A stretch of 64,000 bases of DNA from Poseidonocella sedimentorum (GCF_900116005.1 NZ_FOYI01000005.1:1-64000), one strand, 5' to 3'; positions 34,823 through 44,879 are shown, counted from the stretch's first letter. Program-made: numbers and translations. Notes: a model not told the origin generated them from the sequence alone.

Positions 34823-35161
34823 TCAGTTGCGGTTGATGTCGACTTCCTGAGTGGCGAGAACCTGATCGCCGGATTTCAGGATCGCGATCACGTCGCCCAG
34901 CGGCTCTTCACCGATGCGGACTTTGACCTGCGTGTTGGCGCCGGCGTGGACGGTTTCGGTGCCGAGCAGATCGCCCACTTCACCAAGGCGGAAATCGCGG
35001 ATTTCCACAACGGCGTCAGAGTCGGCGGTCACGCTGTCGAAGGTGACGTAGGATTTGCCGGACTGGGCGCCTTCATAGGAGAAGAAGCTGGTGTCTGCGG
35101 TTGCGATCGATGCGGAGGCAACGAGGGCGGCGAGCGAAGCGGTGATGATGGAGCGTTTCAT
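34823..35161 (-). CDS. Small secreted protein of unknown function
   Basis: This 112-residue product starts MKRSIITASLAALVASASIA with a cut likely after TADT or near it, giving a short beta-rich mature protein (GKSYVTFDSVTADSDAVVEI, GEEPLGDVIAILKSGDQVLA). It has no cysteines and no lipobox. I do not recognise the family. The upstream 35162-35456 gap (295 bp) holds its presumed promoter and, near 35400, a GATCGG/CCGATC-like dyad after uspA; nothing else is evident. Confidence 0.8.
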   Translation of the reverse strand: MKRSIITASLAALVASASIATADTSFFSYEGAQSGKSYVTFDSVTADSDAVVEIRDFRLGEVGDLLGTETVHAGANTQVKVRIGEEPLGDVIAILKSGDQVLATQEVDINRN

Positions 35162-35456
35162 TTGTGAGTTCCTTTACAGTCTGTTTTCTCGGTTGTTTCA
35201 GGGTGGTCAGTGCCGCCCCTTGTCGATGAATTTGGGGGCAAATGCCGCTGTGCCAAGAGCCGCTCGCGTCACATCAATGCGCTACGTTTGTGAGCGGCGG
35301 AGGCCTTGAAATCCGAAAAAGACGCAGCGTAATGACGCTCTGCGCGCGGGTGGACCGACTTGGTGCGGCAAAGCGCAGAACCCGGCCCGCCGGCTCACGG
35401 TCGCGTGATCGGTCCCGTGATCGGGCCAATCTTGAACGGGTGATTTTTTCTCGAAA

Positions 35457-35912
35457 TCAGGTGATGGCTTCGAGCTTGTCCTTGCTCATGTCGCCGGGAA
35501 CGATCGTGATCGGGATCGGAAGGGTGCCGGCGGACTTGACGAGCTGGGTCACAAGCGGGCCTGGGCCCCCTTTTCCGGTGCCCGCGCCGAGCACGAGGAC
35601 GCCGATCTGCGGATCCTCGTTCACCTGGGCGAAGATCTCGTGCACCGGCTCGCCTTCGCGGATGACCAGCCGGGGTTCGATCCCCTGCCGGTCGCGCATC
35701 CACTTGGCGAAGACCTCGAAATGGACCTCGATCCGCTCGCGGGCCTCTTCGCGCATGATGTCGCCCACGCCGATCCAGTGGTTGAACTCTTCGGGTGGGA
35801 TGATCGAGAGGACCTCGACGCCGCCGCCGGTCCTGGCCGCGCGCATCGCCGCGAAGCGGATCGCGTTGAGGCATTCCCTGCTGTCATCGAGCACCACCAG
35901 GAACTTGCGCAT
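35457..35912 (-). CDS. Universal stress protein (UspA family)
   Basis: This 151-residue UspA-domain protein starts MRKFLVVLDDSRECLNAIRF, with the beta1 strand and conserved aspartate, and has VLVLGAGTGKGGPGPLVTQL, corresponding to the nucleotide-binding G-2x-G-9x-G region in variant form. The ATG at 35912 is used, with GGGGGAGG upstream. It precedes the convergent or neighbouring trpS block, in an order I recall as conserved in Rhodobacterales. Confidence 0.9.
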   Translation of the reverse strand: MRKFLVVLDDSRECLNAIRFAAMRAARTGGGVEVLSIIPPEEFNHWIGVGDIMREEARERIEVHFEVFAKWMRDRQGIEPRLVIREGEPVHEIFAQVNEDPQIGVLVLGAGTGKGGPGPLVTQLVKSAGTLPIPITIVPGDMSKDKLEAIT

Positions 35913-36142
35913 GTTCGTGCCTCCCCCTTGCGGGGGGATCATGCCCGCTCGGCGGTCCGGACGCAACGTTCCTCGGGGGCAACATGTGAAAGGCCCCCGG
36001 CCTTGGGGGGACCGGGGGCGAAAGTCGCGCTGAATGCATTCGTTGGAAATACGAACTGCGCCTCACGTCGCGCAGCCCGTTCATAGCGCGCCAGTGAGTC
36101 AGATTCGTGACAGGGCCGATACGGTTTTCTGAACGCGCGAGC

Positions 36143-37189
36143 TCAGGCGCCGACGAAGCCCACGCAGTCGTAGGTTTGCTTCAGGATCGGCGCGGCGATC
36201 TCGCGGGCCCGTGTGGCGCCCGCCTGAAGCACCCGGTCGATCTCGGCCGTATCGGCCAGAAGCCGGCGCATCTCGGTGGTGATGGGCGACAGCTCGGTCA
36301 CGGCAAGATCCACGAGCATCGGCTTGAACTCCCCGAACTGCTTGCCGCCCAGCTCCGCCAGCGCAGTCTCGACCGATTGGTTGGACAGCGCGGCATAGAT
36401 ATTGACGAGGTTGCGCGCCTCGGGCCGGTCCTTCAGCCCCTCCGCCTCCGAGGGCAAGGCGTCGGGATCGGTCTTGGCCTTGCGGATCTTGCGGGCGATC
36501 GCTTCGGCGTCGTCGCTCATGTTGATCCGGCTGGCATCGGAGGCATCGGACTTCGACATCTTCTTGGATCCATCGCGCAGGCTCATGATCCGCGTGCCCG
36601 CGCCCTGAATGACCGGCTCGGTCATCGGGAAAAGCTCGGTGCCGAAGTCATGGTTGAACTTGGCCGCGATATCGCGCGTGAGCTCCACATGCTGCTTCTG
36701 GTCCTCGCCCACGGGCACATGCGTCGCCTGATAGAGCAGGATGTCGGCCGCCATCAGCGCGGGGTAGGCATAGAGCCCGAGCGAGGCTTTCTCGGCGTTC
36801 TTGCCGGCCTTGTCCTTGAACTGGGTCATCCGGTTCATCCAGCCCATCCGCGCCACGCAGTTGAAAACCCAGGCGAGCTGGGAGTGTTCGGGGACGGCCG
36901 ATTGGTTGAAGAGGATCGCTTTTTTCGGGTCGAGCCCGGCGGCGATGTAGAAGGCGGCAAGCTCGCGCGTGCGGTCCCGGAGCTCGGCCGGATCCTGCCA
37001 GACGGTGATCGCGTGCTGATCGACGACGCAATAGAGCGTCTGGTCGAACTCATGCTGCATCGCCACGAACCGGCGCACGGCGCCGAGGTAGTTGCCAAGC
37101 GTCAGACCGCCCGAGGGCTTGATGCCGGAAAACACCCGCGGTGTGAACTGGCGGGCAGGTCCTTCGCTGGCGGGGGCGGCATCGGACAT
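36143..37189 (-). CDS. trpS: Tryptophanyl-tRNA synthetase
   Basis: TrpS charges tRNA-Trp. The 348-residue class I synthetase shows the HIGH-equivalent region in [30 protein letters not shown] (KMSKS loop), and the substrate region [12 protein letters not shown]. It is complete, and its 5' end is 75 nt from the divergent rhomboid-like gene. Confidence 0.96.
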   Translation of the reverse strand: MSDAAPASEGPARQFTPRVFSGIKPSGGLTLGNYLGAVRRFVAMQHEFDQTLYCVVDQHAITVWQDPAELRDRTRELAAFYIAAGLDPKKAILFNQSAVPEHSQLAWVFNCVARMGWMNRMTQFKDKAGKNAEKASLGLYAYPALMAADILLYQATHVPVGEDQKQHVELTRDIAAKFNHDFGTELFPMTEPVIQGAGTRIMSLRDGSKKMSKSDASDASRINMSDDAEAIARKIRKAKTDPDALPSEAEGLKDRPEARNLVNIYAALSNQSVETALAELGGKQFGEFKPMLVDLAVTELSPITTEMRRLLADTAEIDRVLQAGATRAREIAAPILKQTYDCVGFVGA

Positions 37190-37264
37190 CGGGAAACTCC
37201 GTCTGGATATTGGCGTGCGGGTGGCTTATCCCTGCGCCCCAATGCCGTCAAGCGAGGGGACCCG

Positions 37265-37948
37265 ATGAGCGCGCATGATCCCAGCCCGGTGAACCCGCTG
37301 CCGCCGATCGTCGCGGCGCTGTTTCTCTTCATCGCGGGCATAGAGCTTGTGTTGTCACTGGCCGATCGCGGCCTTGTCGGCGGGGCCTCGGGCGTGGGCT
37401 GGCGGCTCGGCGCGATGCAGCGCTACGGGTTTTCCAACGAGTGGATGGACCTGATGCTCCTGCGCCAGAGCTGGGGCCTCGACGGGCTGAAACGGCTCGT
37501 GACCTACGCCTTTGTTCACGTCAGCTTCACACAGGCGCTCTTCGTCGGCGTCTTCGTCCTCGCGCTCGGGAAATTCGTGGGTGAGCTCTTCCATCCGCTC
37601 GCGGTGCTGGCGGTGTTCGTCCTGTCGGCGATCGGCGGCGCGCTGATCTTCTGGCTGCTTGGGCCGGCGGAGGGCTGGCTCATCGGCGGCTTCCCCTCGG
37701 CCTACGGGCTCATCGGCGCCTTCACCTTCCTGCTCTGGCTGCGCGCCGGGGCGCTTGGCCAATCCCAGCTCGCGGCCTTCCGGCTGATCGGTATCCTGAT
37801 GGCGATTCAACTGGCCTTTGGGCTGCTCTTTGGCGGCAATCCCGATTGGATCGGCGACGTGGGCGGGTTCGTCACGGGCTTCGCGGTCTCGGTCTTTGTC
37901 GTGCCCGGCGGGTTCGCGCGGATCCTCGACAAGCTGCGGCAGCGGTGA
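37265..37948 (+). CDS. Rhomboid-family membrane protein, probably catalytically dead
   Basis: This 227-residue protein has about six hydrophobic helices and the rhomboid-like layout. The serine position is seen in GGFPSAYGLIGAF (Ser145), but the usual GxSG is FPSA. At the place of the catalytic histidine (HxGG in active enzymes) the sequence reads WIGDVGGFVTGF, with Asp198 instead of His. This predicts an inactive pseudoprotease, or a chaperone-like iRhom/derlin-type role. It lies divergently from trpS and its stop is one base from the murJ stop. The same position is occupied by a rhomboid-like gene in related genomes, as far as I recall. Confidence 0.82.
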   Translation: MSAHDPSPVNPLPPIVAALFLFIAGIELVLSLADRGLVGGASGVGWRLGAMQRYGFSNEWMDLMLLRQSWGLDGLKRLVTYAFVHVSFTQALFVGVFVLALGKFVGELFHPLAVLAVFVLSAIGGALIFWLLGPAEGWLIGGFPSAYGLIGAFTFLLWLRAGALGQSQLAAFRLIGILMAIQLAFGLLFGGNPDWIGDVGGFVTGFAVSVFVVPGGFARILDKLRQR

Positions 37949-37949
37949 G

Positions 37950-39488
37950 TCAGCGGCGGAGCGCGCGTTTGAGCTCGCCCAGCGGCAGCCCGCCGAGACT
38001 GTGCGCCGCGAGGAAGTAGCTCACCATCCCGCAGGCGATCAGCGCAACGAGGCCGAGATAGCGCCATCCCGGCGCCGCCAGCATCGGCCCGAGCAACAGG
38101 TTGGCGACCCAAAGCACCCCGCCCATGATCACCGCCGCGCCGCAGATCCGCAGGACGCGGCGGCGGAACCGGTCATCGAACCGGGCGACCTCGCCCATGG
38201 GGCGCGCGCCGGTGAGGAGCAGGACCAGCATGACCCAACCGGCGAGGGTTGTCGCGATGGCCGGGGCGAACCAGCCGAGCACCGGCGCGAGGCCGATGGC
38301 CAGGGCGGCGTTGACGATCATCGAGACCAGCGCATAGCGGAACGGGCGTCGCGTATCCTCGCGCGCGAAGAACAGCGGCTGGACGACCTTTTGCAGCACG
38401 AAGGCGGGCAGGCCGAGCCCGTAGATCGCGACCGCGAGCGCAATGGCCGCGCTGTCGTCGGCGGTGGTCGCGCCGCGCTGGAACAGCACCGAGACCAGAG
38501 GCAACGGGATCACGACAAGCGCCACGGCGGCGGGAATGGTCAGCGCGAGGGAAATCTCGCCCGCGCGGGAATAGGCCATGCGCCCGCCGGCGTCATCGCC
38601 CGCCTTGAGCCGGCGCGACAGGTCCGGCAGGAGCACGATCCCGACCGCGATGCCCACCACGCCGAGCGGAAGCTGATAGAGGCGGTCGGCGGCGTAGAGC
38701 CAGCCCACGGCCTTGTCGAAATAGGAGGCGACCTGCTGGCCGACGAGGAGGTTGACCTGCACCACCCCGCCCGCGAGCGCGGCGGGGATGGCGATGCGGA
38801 TCAGCTTGCGCAGCTCGGGCGTCATGCGCGGGCGGGCGAGCCGCACCGGAAAGCCCGCCTTTGCCGCCGCCCACCACACCAGCGCGAGCTGGGCCGCGCC
38901 CGCCACCGGGATCCCCCAGATGAGCGCGCCGGCCACCGGCCCGCCGAGCCAGTAGGCGCCGAACATCGCCCCGATCAGCACCACGTTGAGCAGCACCGGC
39001 GCGGCGGCGGCGGCGGCGAAGCGCCCGGTGGCATTCAGCACGCCCGACAGCAGGGCGGCGAGCGAGATGAAGAGCACGTAGGGAAAGGCGATGCGCCCGA
39101 AGGCCACGGCGATGTCGAACTCCGGCTCGCCTCGGAACCCCGAGGCGAGCACGAGGATCGCCCATGGCATCGCCAGCTGGACCAGCAGCATCAGCACCAG
39201 CAGCACCGAGGCGAGCCCGGCAAAAGCCTCCTGCGCGAAGGCGCGCGCGTCCTCTCCCGCTTCGACCTTTTTGGAGAAGAGCGGCACGAAGGCCATGTTG
39301 AACGCGCCCTCGGCGAAGAAGCGGCGGAACATGTTGGGCAGACGGAAAGCGACCACATAGGCCTCGTAGAGCGGGCCCACCCCGAGAAAGGCGAGGATCA
39401 TCGCATCGCGCAGAAAGCCAAGCACGCGCGACATCAGCGTCCAGCCGCCGACGGTAAAGATGCCCGACATCAGGCGGATGGGTTTCAT
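37950..39488 (-). CDS. murJ: Lipid II flippase MurJ
   Basis: MurJ flips lipid II across the inner membrane for peptidoglycan synthesis. The 512-residue protein of the MVF family has about 14 hydrophobic helices; typical text is TLMSRVLGFLRDAMILAFLG at the N-terminus, AFRLPNMFRRFFAEGAFNMA with essential arginines, and LYQLPLGVVGIAVGIVLLP. The ATG at 39488 is taken (MKPIRLMSGIFTVGG). It follows glnD by 25 nt on the same strand. Confidence 0.95.
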   Translation of the reverse strand: MKPIRLMSGIFTVGGWTLMSRVLGFLRDAMILAFLGVGPLYEAYVVAFRLPNMFRRFFAEGAFNMAFVPLFSKKVEAGEDARAFAQEAFAGLASVLLVLMLLVQLAMPWAILVLASGFRGEPEFDIAVAFGRIAFPYVLFISLAALLSGVLNATGRFAAAAAAPVLLNVVLIGAMFGAYWLGGPVAGALIWGIPVAGAAQLALVWWAAAKAGFPVRLARPRMTPELRKLIRIAIPAALAGGVVQVNLLVGQQVASYFDKAVGWLYAADRLYQLPLGVVGIAVGIVLLPDLSRRLKAGDDAGGRMAYSRAGEISLALTIPAAVALVVIPLPLVSVLFQRGATTADDSAAIALAVAIYGLGLPAFVLQKVVQPLFFAREDTRRPFRYALVSMIVNAALAIGLAPVLGWFAPAIATTLAGWVMLVLLLTGARPMGEVARFDDRFRRRVLRICGAAVIMGGVLWVANLLLGPMLAAPGWRYLGLVALIACGMVSYFLAAHSLGGLPLGELKRALRR

Positions 39489-39513
39489 GGCCCGAGGCGC
39501 TCCCGGCGGCGGC

Positions 39514-42342
39514 TCATGACAGCGCCCTCTTGGTGCCCTGTTCGATGGCGGTGCGCAGCTTGCGCTCAAGCGATTTCTGCTTGGAAAGGCTTTGGAACTT
39601 CAGGCCGAACATGTCCTTGACGTAGAAGGTATCCACCGCCTGCGCGCCATAGGTCGCGATGACCGCGGAGGAGATGTAGACATTGGCCTCGGACAGTGTC
39701 CGGGTGAGATCGTAGAGCAGGCCGGGGCGGTCGCGGGTGTCGACCTCGATCAGGGTGAAGATGTCCGAGCCATCGTTGTCGAAGGTGATCGACGTGGGGA
39801 CGCGGAAGGCCTTCTCGCGCTTCTTGAGCTTGTCCTTGGACTTGATCGCCTCGCGCGCCACGACCTCGCCCCGCAGCGTCTTGTGGATCATCTGCGTCAG
39901 GCGCGGCAGACGGTCGGCCTCATAGGAGGTCTGGTCGCCGTCCTGGATCCAGAAGGCGGCGGTCGCATAGCCGTCCTTGGTGGTATAGGTGCGCGCGTCG
40001 ACCACATTGGCCCCCACGAGCGCCAGCGCCCCGGCGATCCGCGAGAAGATGCCCGGGTGATCCTCCATCACGAAACAGGCGCGCGTTGCGTCGCGGTCCT
40101 CGTCGATCTGCAGATCGATCGCGACCTTGCCTTCCGTCACCTCGCGCAGCAGCCGGGCAAAGACCACATGCGCGGTCACGTGCAGACCCTGCCAGTAGGG
40201 TGGATAATGCCGCCCGGTTTCGGCCCGCAACTCGCGCGCGGACCAGTCGGACAGCGCCGCGCGCAGGTTGCGCTTGGCTTCGGAGCCGCGCTGCTCGCGG
40301 TTGAGCGCCTCCAGCCCGCCATCCATTGCCCGCCGCGTCTGGCGGTAGAGCGCGCGCAGCAGCGCCGCCTTCCAGTTGTTCCAGACATTCGGCCCGACGC
40401 CGCGAATATCGCAGACCGTGAGCACGCAGAGCAGGTCCAGCCGTTCCTTCGTCTGGACCGCCTTGGCGAAATCGCGCACGGTGCGCGGATCGGCAATGTC
40501 GCGTTTCTGGGCCATGTCCGACATCAGCAGATGATAGCGCACAAGCCACTCGACGGTTTCGGCCTCCTTGGGCTTGAGCCCGAGCCGGGGCGCGACCTTG
40601 CGCGCGATCTGGGCGCCGAGGACCGAGTGATCCTCCTCCCGGCCCTTGCCGATGTCGTGCAGCAGCAGCGCGGTGTAGATGATCTTGCGGTTGACGCCCT
40701 CGTTGAGGATCGAGGAGGCGACGGGAAGCTCTTCGACCAGATCGCCGTGTTCGATCTCGGAGAGCACCTTGATGCACTGGATCGTGTGTTCGTCCACGGT
40801 GTAGCTGTGATACATGTTGAACTGCATCATCGCCACGATGGGCTCGAATTCGGGCAGGAAGGCGGAGAGCAGGCCGAGCTCGTTCATCCGCCGCAGCGCG
40901 CGTTCGGGGTTGCCGTATTTCAGCAGCGTGTCGAAGAAGATCCGGTTGGCCTCGGGCCGGCGGCGCAGCTCGTCGTTGAAGAGCGCGAGGTTGGCGGGCA
41001 CGAGGCGCATCGCGTCGGGGTGGATCAGCAGGCCAGTGCGCAGCGCCTCCTGAAACAGGCGCAGCAGGTTGATCGGATCGCTCAGGAACTCGTCCTCGTC
41101 GGCGATGCTGAGCCGCCCGGTCACCACCCGAAAGCCCTTGCGCAGGCGCGGCGTGCGGCGGAAGAACCGGCGCAGCATCGGCGCCACACTGATGTTTTCC
41201 GCCTCCAGCTTGGCAAGGAAGATCCGCGTCAGATCACCCACAGACGTCGCATGGCGGAAGTAGTCCTGCATGAAATGCTCGACCGCGCGGCGCCCGCCGT
41301 GGTCGGAATAATCCATCCGTGCCGCGACCTCGACCTGCAGATCGAAGGTGAGCTGTTCGGTGGGCCGGCCGGTGATCAGATGCATGTGGCAGCGCGTCGC
41401 CCAGAGGAACTCCGACGCCCGGGCAAAGACCGCGAACTCCTCGTCGGTGAAGAGCCCGAGCCCGACCAGCTCGCCCGCATCCTGCACCCCGTGGAGGTAT
41501 TTCGCGATCCAGTAGAGCGACTGGAGATCGCGCAACCCTCCCTTGCCCTCCTTGACGTTGGGCTCGACCATGTAGCGCTGGCCTTGTTTCTCGTGGCGGC
41601 TGTCGCGTTCGGCAAGCTTGGCCTCGGTGAATTCCCGCTCGCTGCCCTGAAAGAGATCGTTGAACAGCCTGTCGTGAAGCTTGCCGGCGAGCACGGCATC
41701 GCCCGCGAGGAACCGGTGTTCGAGCATCGCGGTGCGGATGGTCATGTCCTCGGCGCCGAGCCGGAGGCAATCGCGGATCGTGCGCGTCGCGTGGCCGACC
41801 TTCAGGTGCAGGTCCCACAGCACGTAGAGCATGGATTCGACCACCGCCTCGGCCCAGGGCGTGGTCTTGTAGGGCGTGAGGAACAGCAGGTCGACATCGG
41901 AGTAGGGCGCCATCTCGCCCCGCCCCGAGCCCCCGACGGCAAGGACCGAGAGCCGCTCGCCCTCGGTCGGGTTGGAGAGCGGGTGGAGGTGGCGCTTGAC
42001 CGCGTGCAGCGCGGTGACGACGATGCAATCGGTGAGCCAGGAATAGGCGCGCGTGGTGGGGCGGGCGTCGAAGGGCCGGGCGGTGAAGGCCTCCTCGATC
42101 AGCGCCATTCCCGCCTTGCGCCGGGCGAGCAGGAGCCGGACCAGCGCGCCGCGAAAGGCGGACGCCTCGTCATGGGTGCGCGCCAGATCCTCGATCTCGG
42201 CATAGACCGCATCGGTATCAAACAACCGCTCCGGCGCCACGATGAGCGGCGCCGACGGCGGAAGGGGGCGATCTGACGGGGTGTGGCGGGCGGCGGCCGG
42301 TTCAGAAACCGGCGCCACCGAAGGTGCTTGGCGCGGGGTCAA
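39514..42342 (-). CDS. glnD: Bifunctional uridylyltransferase/uridylyl-removing enzyme
   Basis: GlnD senses glutamine and uridylylates or deuridylylates PII proteins. Domain order in the roughly 940-residue protein: nucleotidyltransferase with AVGGSGRGEMAPYSDVDLLF (GS and DxD motifs) near residue 135, a helical linker, an HD hydrolase domain with TALLLHDIGKGREEDHS near 555, and two C-terminal ACT domains (MEDHPGIFSRIAGALALVG and VDTRDRPGLLYDLTRTLSEA). The start is uncertain: the TTG at 42342 overlaps the upstream gene by 41 nt; an in-frame GTG at 42240 would give 908 residues. Confidence 0.94.
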   Translation of the reverse strand: MTPRQAPSVAPVSEPAAARHTPSDRPLPPSAPLIVAPERLFDTDAVYAEIEDLARTHDEASAFRGALVRLLLARRKAGMALIEEAFTARPFDARPTTRAYSWLTDCIVVTALHAVKRHLHPLSNPTEGERLSVLAVGGSGRGEMAPYSDVDLLFLTPYKTTPWAEAVVESMLYVLWDLHLKVGHATRTIRDCLRLGAEDMTIRTAMLEHRFLAGDAVLAGKLHDRLFNDLFQGSEREFTEAKLAERDSRHEKQGQRYMVEPNVKEGKGGLRDLQSLYWIAKYLHGVQDAGELVGLGLFTDEEFAVFARASEFLWATRCHMHLITGRPTEQLTFDLQVEVAARMDYSDHGGRRAVEHFMQDYFRHATSVGDLTRIFLAKLEAENISVAPMLRRFFRRTPRLRKGFRVVTGRLSIADEDEFLSDPINLLRLFQEALRTGLLIHPDAMRLVPANLALFNDELRRRPEANRIFFDTLLKYGNPERALRRMNELGLLSAFLPEFEPIVAMMQFNMYHSYTVDEHTIQCIKVLSEIEHGDLVEELPVASSILNEGVNRKIIYTALLLHDIGKGREEDHSVLGAQIARKVAPRLGLKPKEAETVEWLVRYHLLMSDMAQKRDIADPRTVRDFAKAVQTKERLDLLCVLTVCDIRGVGPNVWNNWKAALLRALYRQTRRAMDGGLEALNREQRGSEAKRNLRAALSDWSARELRAETGRHYPPYWQGLHVTAHVVFARLLREVTEGKVAIDLQIDEDRDATRACFVMEDHPGIFSRIAGALALVGANVVDARTYTTKDGYATAAFWIQDGDQTSYEADRLPRLTQMIHKTLRGEVVAREAIKSKDKLKKREKAFRVPTSITFDNDGSDIFTLIEVDTRDRPGLLYDLTRTLSEANVYISSAVIATYGAQAVDTFYVKDMFGLKFQSLSKQKSLERKLRTAIEQGTKRALS

Positions 42343-43492
42343 GGACGATTACCTGTTGATCGCGGATCTGGGCGACTGCGAGCGCGCGCCGGTTGGTGCC
42401 ATTGGGCAGAAGGCGGAAGGCGCCCGTCGAGCCGGCAAAGCCGCGCGCGCGGGTGATGGATGCGGTGCTGAACGCATCGCCGCCGCTTGCGATGAGCGAG
42501 GCCACGGCCGAAACGCCGTCATAGCCAAGCCCGGCGAGCGGGTGCGGCAAGGCGCCGTAGGCGGTGGCGTAGCTCGAATTCCACCGCGAGCTCGCGTCCT
42601 GATCGGGAATGGCGAAGATCCCGCCCTCCGCACCGGGCAGATCGCCGATCTGCGGCGAGGCGTTCCAGCGGGTCAGCCCGACATATTGGGTCGTGGCCGG
42701 ATCGACGCCCGCTTCGGGCAGGAAGGTCAGCAGGAAGGGCAGGTCGGTGGCGACATCGGCGGTCATGAACACCGCCTGCGCGTTGTTGGCGCTCACCGCC
42801 GCGCGCACCCGCGGGCCCGCCGCCATGATGCCGCTCTGGCTCAGCTCATAGCCCACCGAAGCGACAACCGTGCCGCCGTTGGCCTGCACCGCCGAGCCGA
42901 TTGCGGCATTGCCGATGAGCCCGGTCGGCGCGCTGGCGCTGTCGGCATAGACGCTCACGTAGCGGTTGATGCCTTGGGTGCTCAGATAGCCCGCCAGACG
43001 GTCGGCGGTGTTGGTGAAGGTGTTGCCAAGCAGGAAGACGTTGCCGCCGGCGTATTCGACGTTGTTGGAGAAGGTCAGGACCTTGACGCCCGAGCCCGCG
43101 AGCGCGACCCCCGCGGCATTGGCCGCCGCGCCGAAGAGCGGGCCGATCACGATCTTGGCGCCATCATCCACCGCCTGAAGCGCCTGCTGCGCCGCCCGTT
43201 CGGGATCGCCCGCCGTGTCATAGACGCGCAGGTCGATCTTCGCGTCGCTCTGGGAAGCCACCGCCAGTCGCGCCGCGTTTTCCAGACCCTGAGCCACCGA
43301 CGCCGCGCCGGAATGGCTCTTGGGCACAAGCAGCGCAACCGTGACCGTCTCGGCCGGATCGATGCTAGGCCCAAACGCGCCGCCCCCCGCCAGCGGGAAG
43401 GCCCCGGGATCACAGGCCGCCACGGCAAGCGCCGAAAGCACGATTGCGCCGCGCGAAAGCCGGTTGCGGATTGAGCGAAGGAACGCGAACAT
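42302..43492 (-). CDS. LpoA-like penicillin-binding protein activator
   Basis: This 396-residue protein has a lipoprotein signal with lipobox LAVAAC (cysteine near residue 27) and a periplasmic-binding-protein fold of the LpoA/YraM type: VTVALLVPKSHSGAASVAQG, AKIVIGPLFGAAANAAGVAL and VKVLTFSNNVEYAGGNVFL. In enterobacteria LpoA activates PBP1A; the same role is inferred here. It is upstream of and overlaps glnD, and is divergent from rsmI, which is also the usual lpoA/rsmI/yraN neighbourhood. Confidence 0.88.
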   Translation of the reverse strand: MFAFLRSIRNRLSRGAIVLSALAVAACDPGAFPLAGGGAFGPSIDPAETVTVALLVPKSHSGAASVAQGLENAARLAVASQSDAKIDLRVYDTAGDPERAAQQALQAVDDGAKIVIGPLFGAAANAAGVALAGSGVKVLTFSNNVEYAGGNVFLLGNTFTNTADRLAGYLSTQGINRYVSVYADSASAPTGLIGNAAIGSAVQANGGTVVASVGYELSQSGIMAAGPRVRAAVSANNAQAVFMTADVATDLPFLLTFLPEAGVDPATTQYVGLTRWNASPQIGDLPGAEGGIFAIPDQDASSRWNSSYATAYGALPHPLAGLGYDGVSAVASLIASGGDAFSTASITRARGFAGSTGAFRLLPNGTNRRALAVAQIRDQQVIVLDPAPSTFGGAGF

Positions 43493-43579
43493 GGTACTGA
43501 CTATCCCCTGATCTGTCGCAGGCGCCTTGCGGGCCCGCCTGGTTAGTGGGGACTATAGCGGACAGCGGAGGCGGGTCCA

Positions 43580-44437
43580 GTGTGGAATGAGGATTCGCGG
43601 CCGCTCGCCGCCGGGCTGTATCTGGTCTCCGTCCCGATCGGAACGGCGCGGGATATCACCTTGCGCGCGCTTGATACCCTGGCCAAGGCCGATGTGCTGG
43701 CGGCCGAGGATACCCGCTCGCTGCGGCGTCTGATGGAAATCCACGGCGTCAAGCTCGGCGACCGCCGCGTCATCGCCTATCACGACCGCAGCGGCCCCCA
43801 GATCCGCGACCGGCTTCTGGCCGAAGTCACCGCCGGGAAAAGCGTGGCCTATGCCTCCGAGGCCGGCACGCCGCTGGTCGCCGATCCCGGCTTCCAACTC
43901 GTGCGCGCCGCGCGGCTGGCCGATCTGCCGGTCACCGGCGCGCCGGGCCCCTCGGCGGCCATCGCGGCGCTGGCCATCGCCGGGCTGCCCACCGATCGGT
44001 TTCTCTTCGTGGGTTTCCTGCCCAACGCCGAAAAGGCCCGGCAGACGGAGCTTGAGGCGCTTGCCGAGATCCCCGCCACGCTGGTGTTCTACGAATCCCC
44101 CAAACGGGTGGCCGCGATGCTGCGCGATGCGGCGGCGGTGCTGGGGCCTGCGCGCGAGGCGGCGGTCTGCCGCGAGTTGACGAAACGCTTCGAGGACGTG
44201 CGCCGCGCGCCGCTGGGTGAGCTTGCCGACGCGTTCGCGGGCGAGACGACCAAGGGCGAGATCGTGGTCCTCATCGGGCGCGGCGAAGCGGCGGAGGCCA
44301 ACGCGGCGGATATCGCCAGCGCGCTGGAGGCGGCGCTGGCCACCATGTCGGTACGCGATGCCGCCGATACGGTCGCCACGGCCTTCGGCCACAAGCGCCG
44401 CGAAGTCTACCAGATGGCGCTGGAGCTGTCGAAGTGA
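43580..44437 (+). CDS. rsmI: 16S rRNA (cytidine1402-2'-O)-methyltransferase
   Basis: RsmI methylates the ribose of C1402 in 16S rRNA. The 285-residue protein of the tetrapyrrole-methylase fold has LYLVSVPIGTARDITLRAL at the start, DVLAAEDTRSLRRLM, ASEAGTPLVADPGFQLV and APGPSAAIAALAIAGL. The start is a GTG at 43580, and an upstream alternative was not found. It overlaps yraN (ATG at 44434 within its last codons) and is divergent from the LpoA-like gene. Confidence 0.95.
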   Translation: MWNEDSRPLAAGLYLVSVPIGTARDITLRALDTLAKADVLAAEDTRSLRRLMEIHGVKLGDRRVIAYHDRSGPQIRDRLLAEVTAGKSVAYASEAGTPLVADPGFQLVRAARLADLPVTGAPGPSAAIAALAIAGLPTDRFLFVGFLPNAEKARQTELEALAEIPATLVFYESPKRVAAMLRDAAAVLGPAREAAVCRELTKRFEDVRRAPLGELADAFAGETTKGEIVVLIGRGEAAEANAADIASALEAALATMSVRDAADTVATAFGHKRREVYQMALELSK

Positions 44438-44796
44438 GCCGCCGGATCACCGGCGCGCGCGGCCAGCTTGCGGGGGCCGCGGCGGAGCAGAGCGTGCTGC
44501 GGCATTACCTCGCGGCTGGCCATTCAGAGCTTGCCCGCAACTGGCGCGGGGAGGCCGGCGAGATCGACCTGATCCTCGCGCGCGGCGAGGAGGTGATTTT
44601 CGTCGAGGTCAAGGCATCGCGCAGCTTCGCCGCCGCCGCGACCCGCCTCCGGCCCGCGCAATTCGCCCGGATTCAGGCCGCCGCCGAGGAGTTTCTCGCC
44701 ACCCGCCCGCGCGGCGCGCTGACGCCGATGCGGATCGATCTGGCCCTCGTCGACGCGGCCGGCGCGGTCGAGGTGGTTGAAAACCTCGGGCTGTGA
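44434..44796 (+). CDS. yraN: UPF0102 family YraN-like endonuclease-fold protein
   Basis: This 120-residue protein has the UPF0102 core: GAAAEQSVLRHYLAAGH, ARNWRGEAGEIDLILAR and VIFVEVKASRSF. The GEIDLI...FVEVK pattern is the D-x(n)-ExK site of the restriction-endonuclease-like fold. A role in DNA repair or recombination is only presumed. It is coupled to rsmI by overlap, the usual pairing. Confidence 0.93.
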   Translation: MSRRITGARGQLAGAAAEQSVLRHYLAAGHSELARNWRGEAGEIDLILARGEEVIFVEVKASRSFAAAATRLRPAQFARIQAAAEEFLATRPRGALTPMRIDLALVDAAGAVEVVENLGL

Positions 44797-44879
44797 TCAA
44801 ACCTCATATCCGTTGCACCCGGCCGAGGCTTGGGCCATGAAGATCGGGGCCGCCGACGGCCCGCGGGAAAGGGAATAGA

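Noticed and set aside
39592-42276. An 894-residue open frame antisense to glnD
   Set aside because: Same mirror effect; low-complexity composition and no ribosome-binding site, while glnD has all family domains.
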